DNA of 64,000 nucleotides from CAWDMW01 sp963803575 (GCA_963803575.1 CAWDMW010000002.1:1700674-1764673); one strand, 5' to 3'. Counted from the stretch's first letter, positions 52,184-61,232 are shown. Notes: generated from the letters alone by a model not told the origin. Made by a program: numbers and translations.

Positions 52184-53509
52184 TTAAGCACCACCTGCAA
52201 TGGTCATGCCTTCCACTCTAAGCGTTGGGCTGTTCGTGCCATAACGAAAAACCAGATCATTGGCCGGTGTTAGCTGACTAAACATAGATTTTAATTGCCC
52301 TGCAATAGTTAACTCGGACACCGGATAGGTGATGACACCATTTTCAATCCAGAAACCTGACGCACCTTGTGAATAATCACCCGTAATCAGGTTAATCCCC
52401 ATACCAAATGCTTCATTCACGTAAAAACCGTCACCAATATCTGACATGAGTTCATCAGGTGATATGCTTCCAGCTTCCATATAAAGGTTCGTTGATGAGG
52501 GATAAGGTTGTGAGCCTAAGCCGCGTGAGGCGTGGCCGGTGGTGGTTAGCCCTAATTTGCTGGCACTGCGTGTATCCAGAAACCATGACTGCAACACCCC
52601 GTCCTGCACCATAGCGCGTTTCTCACACGCCACACCTTCCGCATCAAACGGGTGTGACGCCAAACCACGCGCGCGGTGTGGATCATCCATAATCTGGATA
52701 GATGTATCAAATAGTTGCGTCTGCATGGCATCTTTTAAGAATGACGTGCCACGCACGATGGCTGCTCCATTAATCGCGCTGGCAAAACTACCCAACAGCG
52801 AGCGCGCCACACGTGGATCAAACACCACAGGCACCTGACAACTCTCTTTTTTCTTAGGATTCAGGCGTTTTAGGGTTTTTTCGGCGGCTGATGCTCCAAT
52901 AATATGGGCATCGGGTAGATCGCTAAAGAAACGCGATACAGCATAGTCATAATCCCGCTCCATACCATCACCGCTGCCAGCCAACACAGAGGCAGATAGG
53001 GAAAAGGATGTGTCTGTATATTCTCCATAAAACCCACGACTACTGGCCAGTGCAATCTGTGTTTTGCCATATGAACAATCGGCTCCTTCGCTATTGGTGA
53101 TGCCTTCTTTCTCGAGCGCTGCTGCTTCCGCGCTCATGGCAATATCTTGTAACCTTGTAGCATCTGGCTCGTACGTATCGGCTAAACCAAGTTCAGGTAT
53201 TTCTTTAACCAGCAACTCGTCTGATGCCAGCATGATATGTGGATCTTCGGTTGCTACGCTAGCCATGGCTACGGCACGCTCGGCCAGTTCATCCAGACTG
53301 GAGTCGGAAAGATCACTGGTGGAAACGGTTGCCAGACGTTGCCCTTTCCATACACGCAGGCCAATGCCGCTAGATTCAGAGCGTTCCATTTCTTCCTGTT
53401 TGCCATGACGGCACGCCACAGACAGATCCACGCCATGCACATAAATGGCATCAGATGTGGTGGCACCATGTTTTTGTGCGTAGTCAAGTATTTGCTGTAT
53501 TTTTGTCAT
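52184..53509 (-). CDS. pmbA: TldD/PmbA family metalloprotease, PmbA type
   Basis: Partner of TldD in a heterodimeric metalloprotease that degrades unfolded peptides and matures some bacteriocins. Conserved PmbA segments are ERSESSGIGLRVWKGQRLATVSTSDL (about 42-67), PVVFDPRVARSLLGSFASAINGAAIVRGTSFL (about 228-259), FDAEGVACEKRAMVQDGVLQSWFLDTRSA and VNEAFGMGINLITGDYSQGASGFWIENGVITYPV. As is usual in PmbA, the HExxxH zinc motif of TldD is absent. The length of 441 aa is normal. tldD is not in the window. It lies 21 bases downstream of map on the same strand. Confidence 0.9.
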   Translation of the reverse strand: MTKIQQILDYAQKHGATTSDAIYVHGVDLSVACRHGKQEEMERSESSGIGLRVWKGQRLATVSTSDLSDSSLDELAERAVAMASVATEDPHIMLASDELLVKEIPELGLADTYEPDATRLQDIAMSAEAAALEKEGITNSEGADCSYGKTQIALASSRGFYGEYTDTSFSLSASVLAGSGDGMERDYDYAVSRFFSDLPDAHIIGASAAEKTLKRLNPKKKESCQVPVVFDPRVARSLLGSFASAINGAAIVRGTSFLKDAMQTQLFDTSIQIMDDPHRARGLASHPFDAEGVACEKRAMVQDGVLQSWFLDTRSASKLGLTTTGHASRGLGSQPYPSSTNLYMEAGSISPDELMSDIGDGFYVNEAFGMGINLITGDYSQGASGFWIENGVITYPVSELTIAGQLKSMFSQLTPANDLVFRYGTNSPTLRVEGMTIAGGA

Positions 53510-53530
53510 GTGTAATTGGGAGATGTTAGA

Positions 53531-54322
53531 TTAGCTATAAGGTGGGCAGTGGCGGGCTGTGGGGGATTCGGTAAATAACTCAAAGCCATCGGCGGTGACT
53601 GCCAGAGAATGCTCAAATTGTGCAGAGAGTGAACGATCACGGGTGGTGACTGTCCATCCATCTTTATTGTTCAACCGCGTTTGGCGTTTGCCCAGATTTA
53701 TCATTGGTTCAACCGTGAAGAACATTCCTTCTTTAAGCTCTACCCCTTCACCACGCTTGCCATAATGCAGGATGTTGGGTGCTGTGTGAAAGACCTGACC
53801 CAGCCCGTGGCCGCAATATTCACGCACGACCGAAAACCCTTGTGATTCAGCATATTTCTGAATGACGGCACCAATGTCACCTGTGTAAGCACCCGGGCGC
53901 ACCTGTTCGATGCCCAGCATCGTACATTCATAAGTGATTTGAATTAATCGCGATGCTCTGATGGGAACCTTACCGACATGATACATTCGGCTAGTGTCAC
54001 CATGCCAGCCATCCACAATACTGGTAACGTCAACATTAATAATATCGCCCTCTTTCAGCACTTTGTCTGAAGGGATGCCATGGCACACAACATGATTCAC
54101 TGAAGTGCAGACCGATTTAGGAAACCCGCGATACCCAAGGGGCGCCGGTATTGCGCCTGCTTCCGTGATACGCTTGTGGCAATACTCGTCAATCGCTTCC
54201 GTAGTGATGCCCGGCACAATCATATCAATTAATTCATCCAGAATGCTGGCGGATAGCTGGCCTGCTTTTCGCATTCCTGCGTAAGCCGCTGGATCCGTGT
54301 GAAGTATGATGTCTTTTTTCAT
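53531..54322 (-). CDS. map: Methionine aminopeptidase, type I
   Basis: Removes the initiator Met from nascent proteins. Metal ligands are visible in INVDVTSIVDGWHGDTSRMY (two Asp near 103 and 114), EYCGHGLGQVFH (His near 177), FFTVEPMINLG (Glu near 210) and FEHSLAVT (Glu near 241); the substrate His is in VNHVVCHGIP. The ORF could start at GTG/ATG 54334, but MKKDIILHT from ATG 54322 is the usual N-terminus (263 aa). It precedes pmbA and is divergent from thiE. Confidence 0.95.
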   Translation of the reverse strand: MKKDIILHTDPAAYAGMRKAGQLSASILDELIDMIVPGITTEAIDEYCHKRITEAGAIPAPLGYRGFPKSVCTSVNHVVCHGIPSDKVLKEGDIINVDVTSIVDGWHGDTSRMYHVGKVPIRASRLIQITYECTMLGIEQVRPGAYTGDIGAVIQKYAESQGFSVVREYCGHGLGQVFHTAPNILHYGKRGEGVELKEGMFFTVEPMINLGKRQTRLNNKDGWTVTTRDRSLSAQFEHSLAVTADGFELFTESPTARHCPPYS

Positions 54323-54436
54323 GAGCCATACCATAACGCAAACTCGTTATGCGGGCAAATCATTTATCTTTGCACATCAGGCCTGTCATATAATCAAGTT
54401 GTGCAGTTAGCCAGACTGGATTATAGAGGAATCACT

Positions 54437-55114
54437 ATGACTGATTGCCTGCTTTATATGATTTCTCCTCCTTCCATACCTGATCTGGGTGCGTTCACCC
54501 AGCAATGCCGCGCGGCATTTGAGGCAGGTGGTGAGCATATAGGTGCGTTTCAGTTACGGTTGAAAGCGGATATGCCAGCGCCAGATGCACTCACACAAGC
54601 TTCCGCTCATGAAGACGTTATTTGCCGCGTGTCTGGCGCATTACTGCCATTATGCAAAGAATATGGCGTTCCGTTCATGATGAATGACAAGCCTGCATTA
54701 GCACGTAAAGTGGGTGCAGATGGTGTGCATTTAGGACAGGAAGATGGAACGGTTGCAGATGCACGATCTGTGTTAGGGGATGAGGCGGTTATTGGGGTGA
54801 GTTGCCATGCATCAAAGCATCTGGCAATGCAGGCTGGCGAAGATGGTGCAGATTACGTAGCGTTTGGCGCGTTTTACCCCACCCGGTCTAAATCTGCCAA
54901 AGCATTAGAGCATTGGGGAACACCTGAGCCTGAAATACTGACATGGTGGACACAGCACGCAGTGTTACCTTGCGTTGCGATTGGTGGGATCAACGAAGAT
55001 AACGCAGACCTTCTGATTGAAGCAGGTGCTGACTTTGTAGCGGTTATTTCGTCCATATGGCAGCACCCCAAGGGAGTAGCGCACGCGGTACAAACACTTT
55101 GTGAGAAGTTTTAA
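54437..55114 (+). CDS. thiE: Thiamine phosphate synthase
   Basis: Joins HMP-pyrophosphate (from ThiD) and thiazole phosphate to thiamine phosphate. TIM-barrel landmarks: FQLRLKADMPAPDALT (near 36-50), FMMNDKPALARKVGADGVHLGQEDG (near 81-105, with the Asp metal ligands), VIGVSCHASKHLAMQAGEDGADYVAFGAFYPTRSK (near 117-151) and VAIGGINEDNADLLIEAGADFVAVIS (near 178-203). ATG 54437 with GAGGA eight bases upstream is chosen; the 46 residues further upstream in frame overlap map. No TPP riboswitch is evident upstream. Confidence 0.92.
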   Translation: MTDCLLYMISPPSIPDLGAFTQQCRAAFEAGGEHIGAFQLRLKADMPAPDALTQASAHEDVICRVSGALLPLCKEYGVPFMMNDKPALARKVGADGVHLGQEDGTVADARSVLGDEAVIGVSCHASKHLAMQAGEDGADYVAFGAFYPTRSKSAKALEHWGTPEPEILTWWTQHAVLPCVAIGGINEDNADLLIEAGADFVAVISSIWQHPKGVAHAVQTLCEKF

Positions 55115-55212
55115 GCTGATTAGAGGGGTGTTGACAGAGACACTGTGCCAACTTACCGTATTGTTTGATAGTAACGTTATGCTTGATATTTTTGTGTGTG
55201 ATAAACTGGACA

Positions 55213-55242
55213 TTGCTAACGTGTGATATGGAGTGCTATACT
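55213..55242 (+). promoter_or_regulatory. Possible promoter of yceI-cybB
   Basis: TTGCTA (55213-55218) and TATACT (55237-55242) with an 18-base spacer; the -10 matches five of six. Start near 55249 gives a leader of about 40 bases to the yceI ATG at 55289. A second TTGACA lies further upstream at 55131 but lacks a good -10. Confidence 0.35.
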
Positions 55243-55288
55243 CCCCCTCATTATCACTGATTACACTATAAAAATAGGCTATACTCAA

Positions 55289-55903
55289 ATGTACCGATCT
55301 CTTATATGCTTGGCGGTTAGTGCCATGCTTTATACATCATCATCTTACGCAGCAGATACGTTCCGTTTTGACCCGTCACATACGAATATTCATTTTGCTG
55401 TGGATCATGCCGGTTTTTCACAATTTATGGCGGAGTTTCAGCAATATGATGGAGACATTGTGCTGGATTTTGATAATCCTGCCAAAAGCCATGCGACCAT
55501 ACGCGTTATGCCGGAAAGCGTGGATACCGATTTGCCAGACTTTGACAAGAAGCTGCAAAGTAGCGCGTTCTTTGACACAGCGACCTATCCGCAAGCAACG
55601 TTTAACACAACTAATGTAAATATTACTGGTGAGAATACAGCAGATATTACGGGTGATTTCACGCTGAAAGGTCAAACACACCCGTTGACATTGCACGCGG
55701 TGATGAACAAGCATGGCTACGATAAATGGCGCAAAACCTATAAAGCAGGACTGTCATTAACAGGAGTGTTCAAGCGTAGTGAATGGGGTTTTGACACCTA
55801 TGTGCCAGTTGTAGGCGATGAAGTAACGCTAACGATTGAAACTGAAATAGAGCGCCCGCTGAAGGAAAGTGAAACGCTACCATCCGCTGATGTGAGTCAA
55901 TGA
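55289..55903 (+). CDS. yceI: YceI family periplasmic protein
   Basis: A 204-aa lipocalin-like beta-barrel of the YceI family, known to bind isoprenoid or lipid ligands. The signal peptide MYRSLICLAVSAMLYTSSSYA is followed by FRFDPSHTNIHFAVDHAGFSQFMAEFQQYDG, SAFFDTATYPQATFNTTNVNIT and DFTLKGQTHPLTLHAVMN...GLSLTGVFKRSEWGFDTYVPVVGDEVTLTIETE, all standard. The frame is open to 55223, but ATG 55289 gives a proper signal peptide. Its stop overlaps the cytochrome b561 start by four bases (ATGA), a common genomic pairing. Confidence 0.93.
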   Translation: MYRSLICLAVSAMLYTSSSYAADTFRFDPSHTNIHFAVDHAGFSQFMAEFQQYDGDIVLDFDNPAKSHATIRVMPESVDTDLPDFDKKLQSSAFFDTATYPQATFNTTNVNITGENTADITGDFTLKGQTHPLTLHAVMNKHGYDKWRKTYKAGLSLTGVFKRSEWGFDTYVPVVGDEVTLTIETEIERPLKESETLPSADVSQ

Positions 55904-56433
55904 GTCAGTCATCGACTTCGTATAATTGGCTAAGCAAGACATTTCATTGGGTTATGGCTGTTGGTATTGTTGGGATGCTAGCAGTTGGCATCTATATGGT
56001 TGATATGGATGTTAGTCCGGATAAGTTCCGTCTGTATGGTATCCATAAATCAGTGGGGGCGGTATTGCTATTGCTCGCTGCTATGCGCGTCATATGGAAT
56101 GCGCGCTCGCCGTCCGTGCCACTGCCGGGCAACACGCCACGCTGGCAACGTTATGCCGCACGCTCGTCACATATTGCACTCTACGCCTTGATGCTGTGTA
56201 TGCCACTAAGCGGTTGGGCGATGTCCAGTGCTTACGGTTTTCCGGTATCAGTGTTTGGCTGGTTTACGTTGCCTGATATTGCGGCAGCAAATAAAGAACT
56301 GGCAGCTATCCTTAAACGTTGCCACGAAGCAGGCATGATTGCTTTTCTTGTGTTGCTCCCTGTTCACGCGGGTGCGGTATTGCTGCATCATTTCTATTAC
56401 AAAGATGCAGTCTTGAAACGGATGCTGCCTTAA
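55900..56433 (+). CDS. cybB: Cytochrome b561
   Basis: A 177-aa four-helix membrane cytochrome of the prokaryotic b561 (COG3038) family, passing electrons from quinol or superoxide. Predicted haem ligands are His residues in KTFHWVMAVGIV (helix 1), YGIHKSVGAVLLLLAAMRVIW (helix 2), and LLPVHAGAVLLHHFYYKD (helix 4); helix 3 is SHIALYALMLCMPLSGWAMSS. It is coupled to yceI by ATGA overlap. YceI-b561 pairs are common, which suggests a shared lipid or quinone task. Confidence 0.93.
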   Translation: MSQSSTSYNWLSKTFHWVMAVGIVGMLAVGIYMVDMDVSPDKFRLYGIHKSVGAVLLLLAAMRVIWNARSPSVPLPGNTPRWQRYAARSSHIALYALMLCMPLSGWAMSSAYGFPVSVFGWFTLPDIAAANKELAAILKRCHEAGMIAFLVLLPVHAGAVLLHHFYYKDAVLKRMLP

Positions 56434-56439
56434 GCGGTC

Positions 56440-57103
56440 TTGACGATGCAGCCACCTATTTCGTTACGTAAACTACAGCATACACCGAACGCATCTGTGG
56501 CGATTATTGGTAATGCACCACTTCTATCAGACCATGGATGCGAGATAGATGCACATGATTATGTAGTACGTTGCAATAAAGCCGCTGGATTTGGCGGTGT
56601 CACCGGCCATCGTGTGAATGAGTTGGTGCTGGTTAATAGCGGTGGTCAAATGAAAGAATGGCTGGATCTCAAAACTATCGAACATTCTACTGTATTTCAG
56701 GCTACACCTGTTATTCGCTTACCCATCCATCCACGTAAAATTGACTGGTTGACTCCGCCTTTATCAGAGGGAGAACAGCAAGCAGCGATGCTGGAAGATC
56801 ACACGGCAATGGCACGCGCGCGTTTTGCATCTTATCATAAGAAAGTCCGCCTGTTTAGTGCAGGTCATTTTCCAGCAAGTGTTGAAGCACTAGGACACAT
56901 TCCTTACAGCCGCACGACTCCCGCTGCAAGCACAGGACTGCTGGTGGTGCGCTGGTTGGTTACGTTTGGCAACATGCTATAACTTCACCTGCCATATGTA
57001 CGGATTTCGCTTTACCGGTTGGGCAGGACATAACTTTGACGCTGAGCGCAACTGGTATGAGAGACACGCCGGACAACATCTTGTGATTCATGCAGTAGAC
57101 TAA
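56440..57103 (+). pseudogene. Frameshifted glycosyltransferase family 29 (sialyltransferase-like) gene
   Basis: The intact frame (56440-56982, 180 aa) has VAIIGNAPLLSDHGCEIDAHDYVVRCNKA near 19-47, resembling the nucleotide-sugar site of GT29 proteins, and ends near ASTGLLVVRWL, the start of the second conserved GT29 region. Shortly before the TAA the coding potential moves to the +1 frame, which continues LATCYNFTCHMYGFRFTGW...ERNWYERH to a stop at 57101-57103, as expected for the GT29 C-terminus. One extra base near 56955-56960 (within TTGGTTAC) would explain it. It may be a genuine pseudogene or a sequence error. A candidate envelope glycosyltransferase when intact; the sugar is unknown. 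Confidence 0.7.
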
Positions 57104-57160
57104 AAAACCCCTATTATGCTATCATTGCACTTACAGCAATCACATTACTGAGGGAATATC

Positions 57161-57802
57161 ATGCACTATCTTATCGCTATCATGATGCTACTGGCAAGCG
57201 GAAGTCAGGTTTATGCAGATGATACACAAGACACTGCGGCAAAGGAGCAACAAGAAACGCATCATATCGTGAAGTCAGAAAGCTACGTCACACTGCATCC
57301 GACAGTCAATAATGCAGCTATTATGATTACCTTAAGTGACGTGGATACCGGTATCTGGTTTTATCCGGATAATCTGGAACAAAGTGAACTGAAAGCCCTT
57401 GTTACGCTCTCAAACGACACGCTGGATGCGCCTTATGAGGAGGTGAGCGATGGGCTGCTTGAACGTGACTGGCTTGATGCGGATACTTACGAAACTGCGC
57501 GTTTTGTTGCGCGCGACTTTGAGCGTCAATCGAATGCGATGTATAAAGGATATGGCCGCATCACGCTACGCGACACAACATTACCGGTAGAGTTTTACAT
57601 GATTTTGACAAAACGTGATGACGGTAAAATTGTCGCGGACGTGATGACGAAAGTAAACCGTTTAGATTACGGTATTGGTCTAGGTGAATGGGAAGATACG
57701 GATACCGTTGCGAATGTGGTTGCGATTAACGCCCATATTGTGACAGATGCCGTTGGTGACGCAGGAGATAGTACCCCTCCCCTTTATGACCGCAGTCAAT
57801 AG
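57161..57802 (+). CDS. Divergent YceI-like periplasmic protein
   Basis: A 213-aa protein with a signal peptide (MHYLIAIMMLLASGSQVYA, then DDTQD) and a C-terminal half that follows the YceI pattern: LDADTYETARFVARDFERQSNAMYKGYGRITLRDTTLPVEFYMILT, then VNRLDYGIGLGEWEDTDTVANVVAINAHI. The DYGIG-GEW-DTDTVAN block is typical of YceI-fold proteins. The N-terminal half is less conserved. A GAGGGA ribosome site precedes the ATG. Together with the yceI at 55289 there are two YceI-type genes within 2.5 kb, separated by cybB and the GT29 gene. Confidence 0.65.
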   Translation: MHYLIAIMMLLASGSQVYADDTQDTAAKEQQETHHIVKSESYVTLHPTVNNAAIMITLSDVDTGIWFYPDNLEQSELKALVTLSNDTLDAPYEEVSDGLLERDWLDADTYETARFVARDFERQSNAMYKGYGRITLRDTTLPVEFYMILTKRDDGKIVADVMTKVNRLDYGIGLGEWEDTDTVANVVAINAHIVTDAVGDAGDSTPPLYDRSQ

Positions 57803-57805
57803 GGG

Positions 57806-58804
57806 TTAGTCTTCTTCATCTGGTGCAAGCGTATCAAACAATGTGCGTTTTAAGTGTTCAATATTGGTGCCGGCAATAGCAGAAATAATATATACTGGCT
57901 TGCCTGTGTGATCGCTTAATTGTTTGCGTTGTGCTTCAATTGTTTCATCGTCTAAGGCATCACACTTATTCAGGGCAATCACTTCCTCTTTGTCTTTTAA
58001 TACAGCACTATACGCAGTGAGTTCATGGCGTATCGTATCGTAAGGCGTGATGACGTCTTCTGCGGTTGCATCAATCAGGTGCAATATGGCGCCGCATCGC
58101 TCAATATGTTTCAAAAAGCGAATACCTAAGCCAACGCCTTCATGCGCGCCTTCAATGAGGCCGGGTATATCTGCCATCACCAGTTCTCGATCATCGGCGT
58201 AGACCATACCCAGTTGTGGAGCTAAGGTGGTGAAGGGATAGTCAGCGATTTTTGGTTTTGCCCGACTAACGACAGACAAAAACGTGGATTTTCCGGCATT
58301 GGGAAGCCCAACCAGTCCAACATCACAAAAGAGCTTGAGTTTCAACCATATCCATTGTTCGGCACCTGCTTCACCCGGCGTGGCTTTGCGTGGTGCCTGA
58401 TTAGTGGAGGACTTAAAATGCATGTTACCCACACCACCTTTTCCACCATCGGCTAAGACCAGTTCCTGATCTGGCAATGACATATCGGCCAACATGCTAT
58501 GGCCATCTTCAGCATAAATCTGGGTGCCAACAGGGACTTTCATTATCACATCATCACCTTTCGCGCCGTCACGATGTCTGCCCATGCCATGCATACCGGT
58601 TTTGGCTTTGAAATGCTGCTGGTAGCGGTAATCAATGAGAGTGTTTAAATTCGGTTCTGTGCGGATAATAATATGGCCACCACGTCCGCCATTGCCACCA
58701 TCAGGCCCGCCATGTGGCACATTGGCTTCACGGCGAAAACTTACGCACCCTGCCCCGCCATTACCCGACTTAATATAGATTTTCGCTTCATCAATAAACT
58801 GCAT
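57806..58804 (-). CDS. obgE: GTPase Obg/CgtA
   Basis: Ribosome-assembly and stringent-response GTPase. The Gly-rich Obg fold (about 1-158) has KSGNGGAGCVSFRREANVPHGGPDGGNGGRGG; the G domain has G1 GLPNAGKSTFL (near 167), DYPFTTLAPQLG (switch I), ADIPGLIEGAHEGVGLG (G3, switch II), NKCD (G4) and SAIAG (G5). At 332 aa it lacks a long C-terminal extension, as in many alphaproteobacteria. It converges on the YceI-like gene with three bases between stops; rpmA/rplU are not adjacent. Confidence 0.96.
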   Translation of the reverse strand: MQFIDEAKIYIKSGNGGAGCVSFRREANVPHGGPDGGNGGRGGHIIIRTEPNLNTLIDYRYQQHFKAKTGMHGMGRHRDGAKGDDVIMKVPVGTQIYAEDGHSMLADMSLPDQELVLADGGKGGVGNMHFKSSTNQAPRKATPGEAGAEQWIWLKLKLFCDVGLVGLPNAGKSTFLSVVSRAKPKIADYPFTTLAPQLGMVYADDRELVMADIPGLIEGAHEGVGLGIRFLKHIERCGAILHLIDATAEDVITPYDTIRHELTAYSAVLKDKEEVIALNKCDALDDETIEAQRKQLSDHTGKPVYIISAIAGTNIEHLKRTLFDTLAPDEED

Positions 58805-58845
58805 GATTCACGCTATAGCGTACTTTAGCGCATGGTGCAATGCTG

Positions 58846-59775
58846 CTATAGTTTTTCCGTTAATTCCGGCAACAAGATAAACAAGTCTCCAACCAGACCA
58901 TAATCGGCTATGTCGAAGATGGGGGCGCTCTCATCTTTGTTGATAGCGACAATCACTTTGGATTCTTTCATGCCTGCAAGATGCTGGATGGCACCAGAGA
59001 TGCCTACTGCAATATAGAGTTCAGGTGCGACCACTTTACCAGTTTGCCCAACCTGATAATCATTTGGCACATACCCTGCATCCACCGCCGCGCGTGAAGC
59101 ACCAACTGCCGCCCCCAGTTTGTCTGCAAGTGCATTAATTAAGTCAAAATTCTCTGATGACCCTACACCACGGCCACCAGACACCACAATAGATGCGCTT
59201 GCCAGATCAGGGCGATCACTGCCGCTTTGTTCCTGTGAAACAAAGCGTGTTGCGTGCTGGTATTCTGGTACATTCACTTCTTTTATGGCTGCATTTGCAT
59301 CGTGAGTTTGTGCTTTATCAAAAGCTGTTGGACGAATAGACACGATGTGTGTGTCGCCTAAGCTTTGCACGGTTTCCAGTGCATTACCTGCATAAATAGG
59401 GCGCACAAACGTGTCAGAGGATACAACTTCCACAATGTCAGAGACTTGTTGCACATCGAGCAACGCGGCAATACGTGGCAGGCAATCTTTACCCGTTGTA
59501 TTCGCCGCCATAATGATATGGCTGTAAGCTTGTGCCTGTTCCATCACCAGTAGCGCAATAGATTCTGCCAGTGGCACGGCATAATCAGGAGACAACGCAA
59601 CCAGCACTGTTCGGACGCCTTCAATGGTTGCCACAGTGGTTACGGCGTCATCTGTGTTATCACCGGTGATAAGCACATCAACGTCACCTCCCATGGCGCG
59701 GGCTGCCGTAACAGCAGGATAGATGGATGCACATAATGCCCCCTGATGCAGAGGAGAGATAAGAAGAGCAGTCAT
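58846..59775 (-). CDS. etfA: Electron transfer flavoprotein alpha subunit
   Basis: With EtfB it carries electrons from acyl-CoA and other dehydrogenases to ETF-ubiquinone oxidoreductase. The N-terminal domain spans about 1-185; the C-terminal FAD-binding domain has VSGGRGVGSSENFDLINALADKLGAAVGASRAAVDAGYVPNDYQVGQTGKVVAPELYIAVGISGAIQHLAGM, including the signature near 250. The length of 309 aa is normal. It overlaps etfB by four bases, etfB being first in the minus-strand operon. Confidence 0.96.
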   Translation of the reverse strand: MTALLISPLHQGALCASIYPAVTAARAMGGDVDVLITGDNTDDAVTTVATIEGVRTVLVALSPDYAVPLAESIALLVMEQAQAYSHIIMAANTTGKDCLPRIAALLDVQQVSDIVEVVSSDTFVRPIYAGNALETVQSLGDTHIVSIRPTAFDKAQTHDANAAIKEVNVPEYQHATRFVSQEQSGSDRPDLASASIVVSGGRGVGSSENFDLINALADKLGAAVGASRAAVDAGYVPNDYQVGQTGKVVAPELYIAVGISGAIQHLAGMKESKVIVAINKDESAPIFDIADYGLVGDLFILLPELTEKL

Positions 59776-60527
59776 GATGGTAAAACTCTGGCTGTATGTT
59801 GCAATTCATGGATAAGTGCGTCTACGTCTGGCACTTTCTTTCCACCACTACGTTTCTTCGGTGCCTGTACTTTGCTCACCTGCAACTTTGGCGTCATGTC
59901 AACCTCCAGATCAGCGGCTTCTAACGTGATTACTGGTTTTGCACGAGCTTTCATAATGTTAGGTAATGATGCATAACGCGGCTCATTTAAGCGCAAATCT
60001 GTGGTAATAACGCAGGGTAGTGGCGTAGTGATGGTCATTAAGCCGCCATCCACTTCACGTACCACCGTAGCTGTGCCATCGTCTATGGTGATATCGGAAG
60101 CAAACGTTGCCTGCCCCCAACCAAGCAATGCTGCAAGCATTTGACCTGTCTGGTTGGCGTCATCATCAATCGCTTGCTTGCCTAAAATCACGATGTCTGG
60201 CGCATGTTCTGTTACTTGTGACTGAATCAGTTTGGCAGCCATCAATGGTTCAATGGTGGCGTCTGTGCGAATATGCACAGCACTATCAGCCCCCATAGCC
60301 AGTCCAGCACGCAATGTTTCCACTACCGCGTCACTACCGATGCTCAGTGCAATCACGTCTGTTGCTTGGCCTGATTCTTTGAAGCGTATAGCGGCTTCCA
60401 GTGCGATTTCATCAAACGGGTTCATGGACATTTTGACGCCGCCCAATTCCACACTGCTTTCATCGGTTTTGACGCGGATGCGTACGTTATAATCCACTAC
60501 ACGCTTGATCGGTACCAGTATTTTCAT
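59772..60527 (-). CDS. etfB: Electron transfer flavoprotein beta subunit
   Basis: AMP-binding partner of EtfA. It begins MKILVPIKRVVDYNVRIRV and shows MSMNPFDEIALEAAIRFKE (near 34-52), GKQAIDDDANQTGQMLAALLGW (near 117-138) and a C-terminal segment rich in Lys and Pro. The signature region PLPCVITTDLRLNEPRYASLPNIMKARAK lies near 170-198. The length of 251 aa is typical. The small zinc-binding DUF2256 gene diverges 88 bases away. Confidence 0.96.
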   Translation of the reverse strand: MKILVPIKRVVDYNVRIRVKTDESSVELGGVKMSMNPFDEIALEAAIRFKESGQATDVIALSIGSDAVVETLRAGLAMGADSAVHIRTDATIEPLMAAKLIQSQVTEHAPDIVILGKQAIDDDANQTGQMLAALLGWGQATFASDITIDDGTATVVREVDGGLMTITTPLPCVITTDLRLNEPRYASLPNIMKARAKPVITLEAADLEVDMTPKLQVSKVQAPKKRSGGKKVPDVDALIHELQHTARVLPS

Positions 60528-60615
60528 CTATCTCTACCTGTTATCTTCCATCTTAATCAGTGTACCTTAATGCAGCACACTTAACAAGTCATTGGTCTAA
60601 CACCGTTAGTGTGCT

Positions 60616-60786
60616 ATGAAACCCTCTATGCCATTGCCGGAAAAAATATGCCCTGTATGCAAGCGCCCGTTTAGCTGGCGTCGCAAATGGAAAGATTGCT
60701 GGGATGAGGTGCAATATTGCTCGCAACGTTGTCGTAACCGTAAGCAGGTTGCAAAACAACAAAGTAGGGCAAAAGATCCTACATGA
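60616..60786 (+). CDS. DUF2256 small zinc-ribbon-like protein
   Basis: A 56-residue protein with two CxxC-type pairs: KICPVCKRPFSWRRKWKDCWDEVQYCSQRCRNRK. The KICPVC-RPFSWR-KW--CWDEV-YCS-RCR pattern is that of DUF2256. Such proteins are often encoded near, or fused to, photolyase/cryptochrome-like genes; none is seen here. Function is unknown; metal binding is inferred from the cysteines. It lies 49 bases ahead of the DUF2237 gene in the same direction. Confidence 0.85.
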   Translation: MKPSMPLPEKICPVCKRPFSWRRKWKDCWDEVQYCSQRCRNRKQVAKQQSRAKDPT

Positions 60787-60835
60787 ATAATGCATCTTGT
60801 TATCATCTTCGTTGGTACATATATGCCAACCTATT

Positions 60836-61228
60836 ATGACACAATCTGATTTTGAAACCATAGTGCTTAACGTTTTAGGCGAGCCATTACAGCCCTGTTG
60901 CTTTGAACCCAAAACCGGTTTTTATCGTGATGGCTATTGCCATACGGGCGCACATGATACGGGCAAACATATTGTCTGTGCAAAAATGACGGAAGCCTTT
61001 TTGGCTTTCACGCAAGAGCAGGGAAATGATCTGTCCACCCCACGGCCAGACTATGACTTTCCCGGCTTGAAAGCCGGGGATCGCTGGTGTTTATGTGTGA
61101 TGCGATGGAAGGAAGCACTAGAGGCAGATTGTGCGCCACTGGTGGTGCTGGCATCATGTCATGAAAATGCGCTGAAGCATGTCACGTTAGACACACTGAA
61201 AACACATGCTACTCACGGGATGCATTAG
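60836..61228 (+). CDS. DUF2237 family protein
   Basis: A 130-aa protein matching DUF2237 (COG3651) through most of its length: NVLGEPLQPCCFEPKTGFYRDGYCHTGAHDTGKHIVCAKMTEAFLAFTQ, GNDLSTPRPDYDFPGLKAGDRWCLCVMRWKEALEA and LVVLASCHENALKHVTLDTLKTHA. The six or so conserved Cys and His residues suggest a metal site. The function of the family is unknown. The frame is open to 60797 but ATG 60836 fits the family N-terminus. selO begins within a few bases of its stop. Confidence 0.88.
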   Translation: MTQSDFETIVLNVLGEPLQPCCFEPKTGFYRDGYCHTGAHDTGKHIVCAKMTEAFLAFTQEQGNDLSTPRPDYDFPGLKAGDRWCLCVMRWKEALEADCAPLVVLASCHENALKHVTLDTLKTHATHGMH

Positions 61229-61232
61229 GCTT

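Noticed and set aside
59060..59090. TGGCACATACCCTGCA in etfA, sigma-54-like
   Set aside because: Internal to a coding sequence and pointing against the gene; treated as chance.
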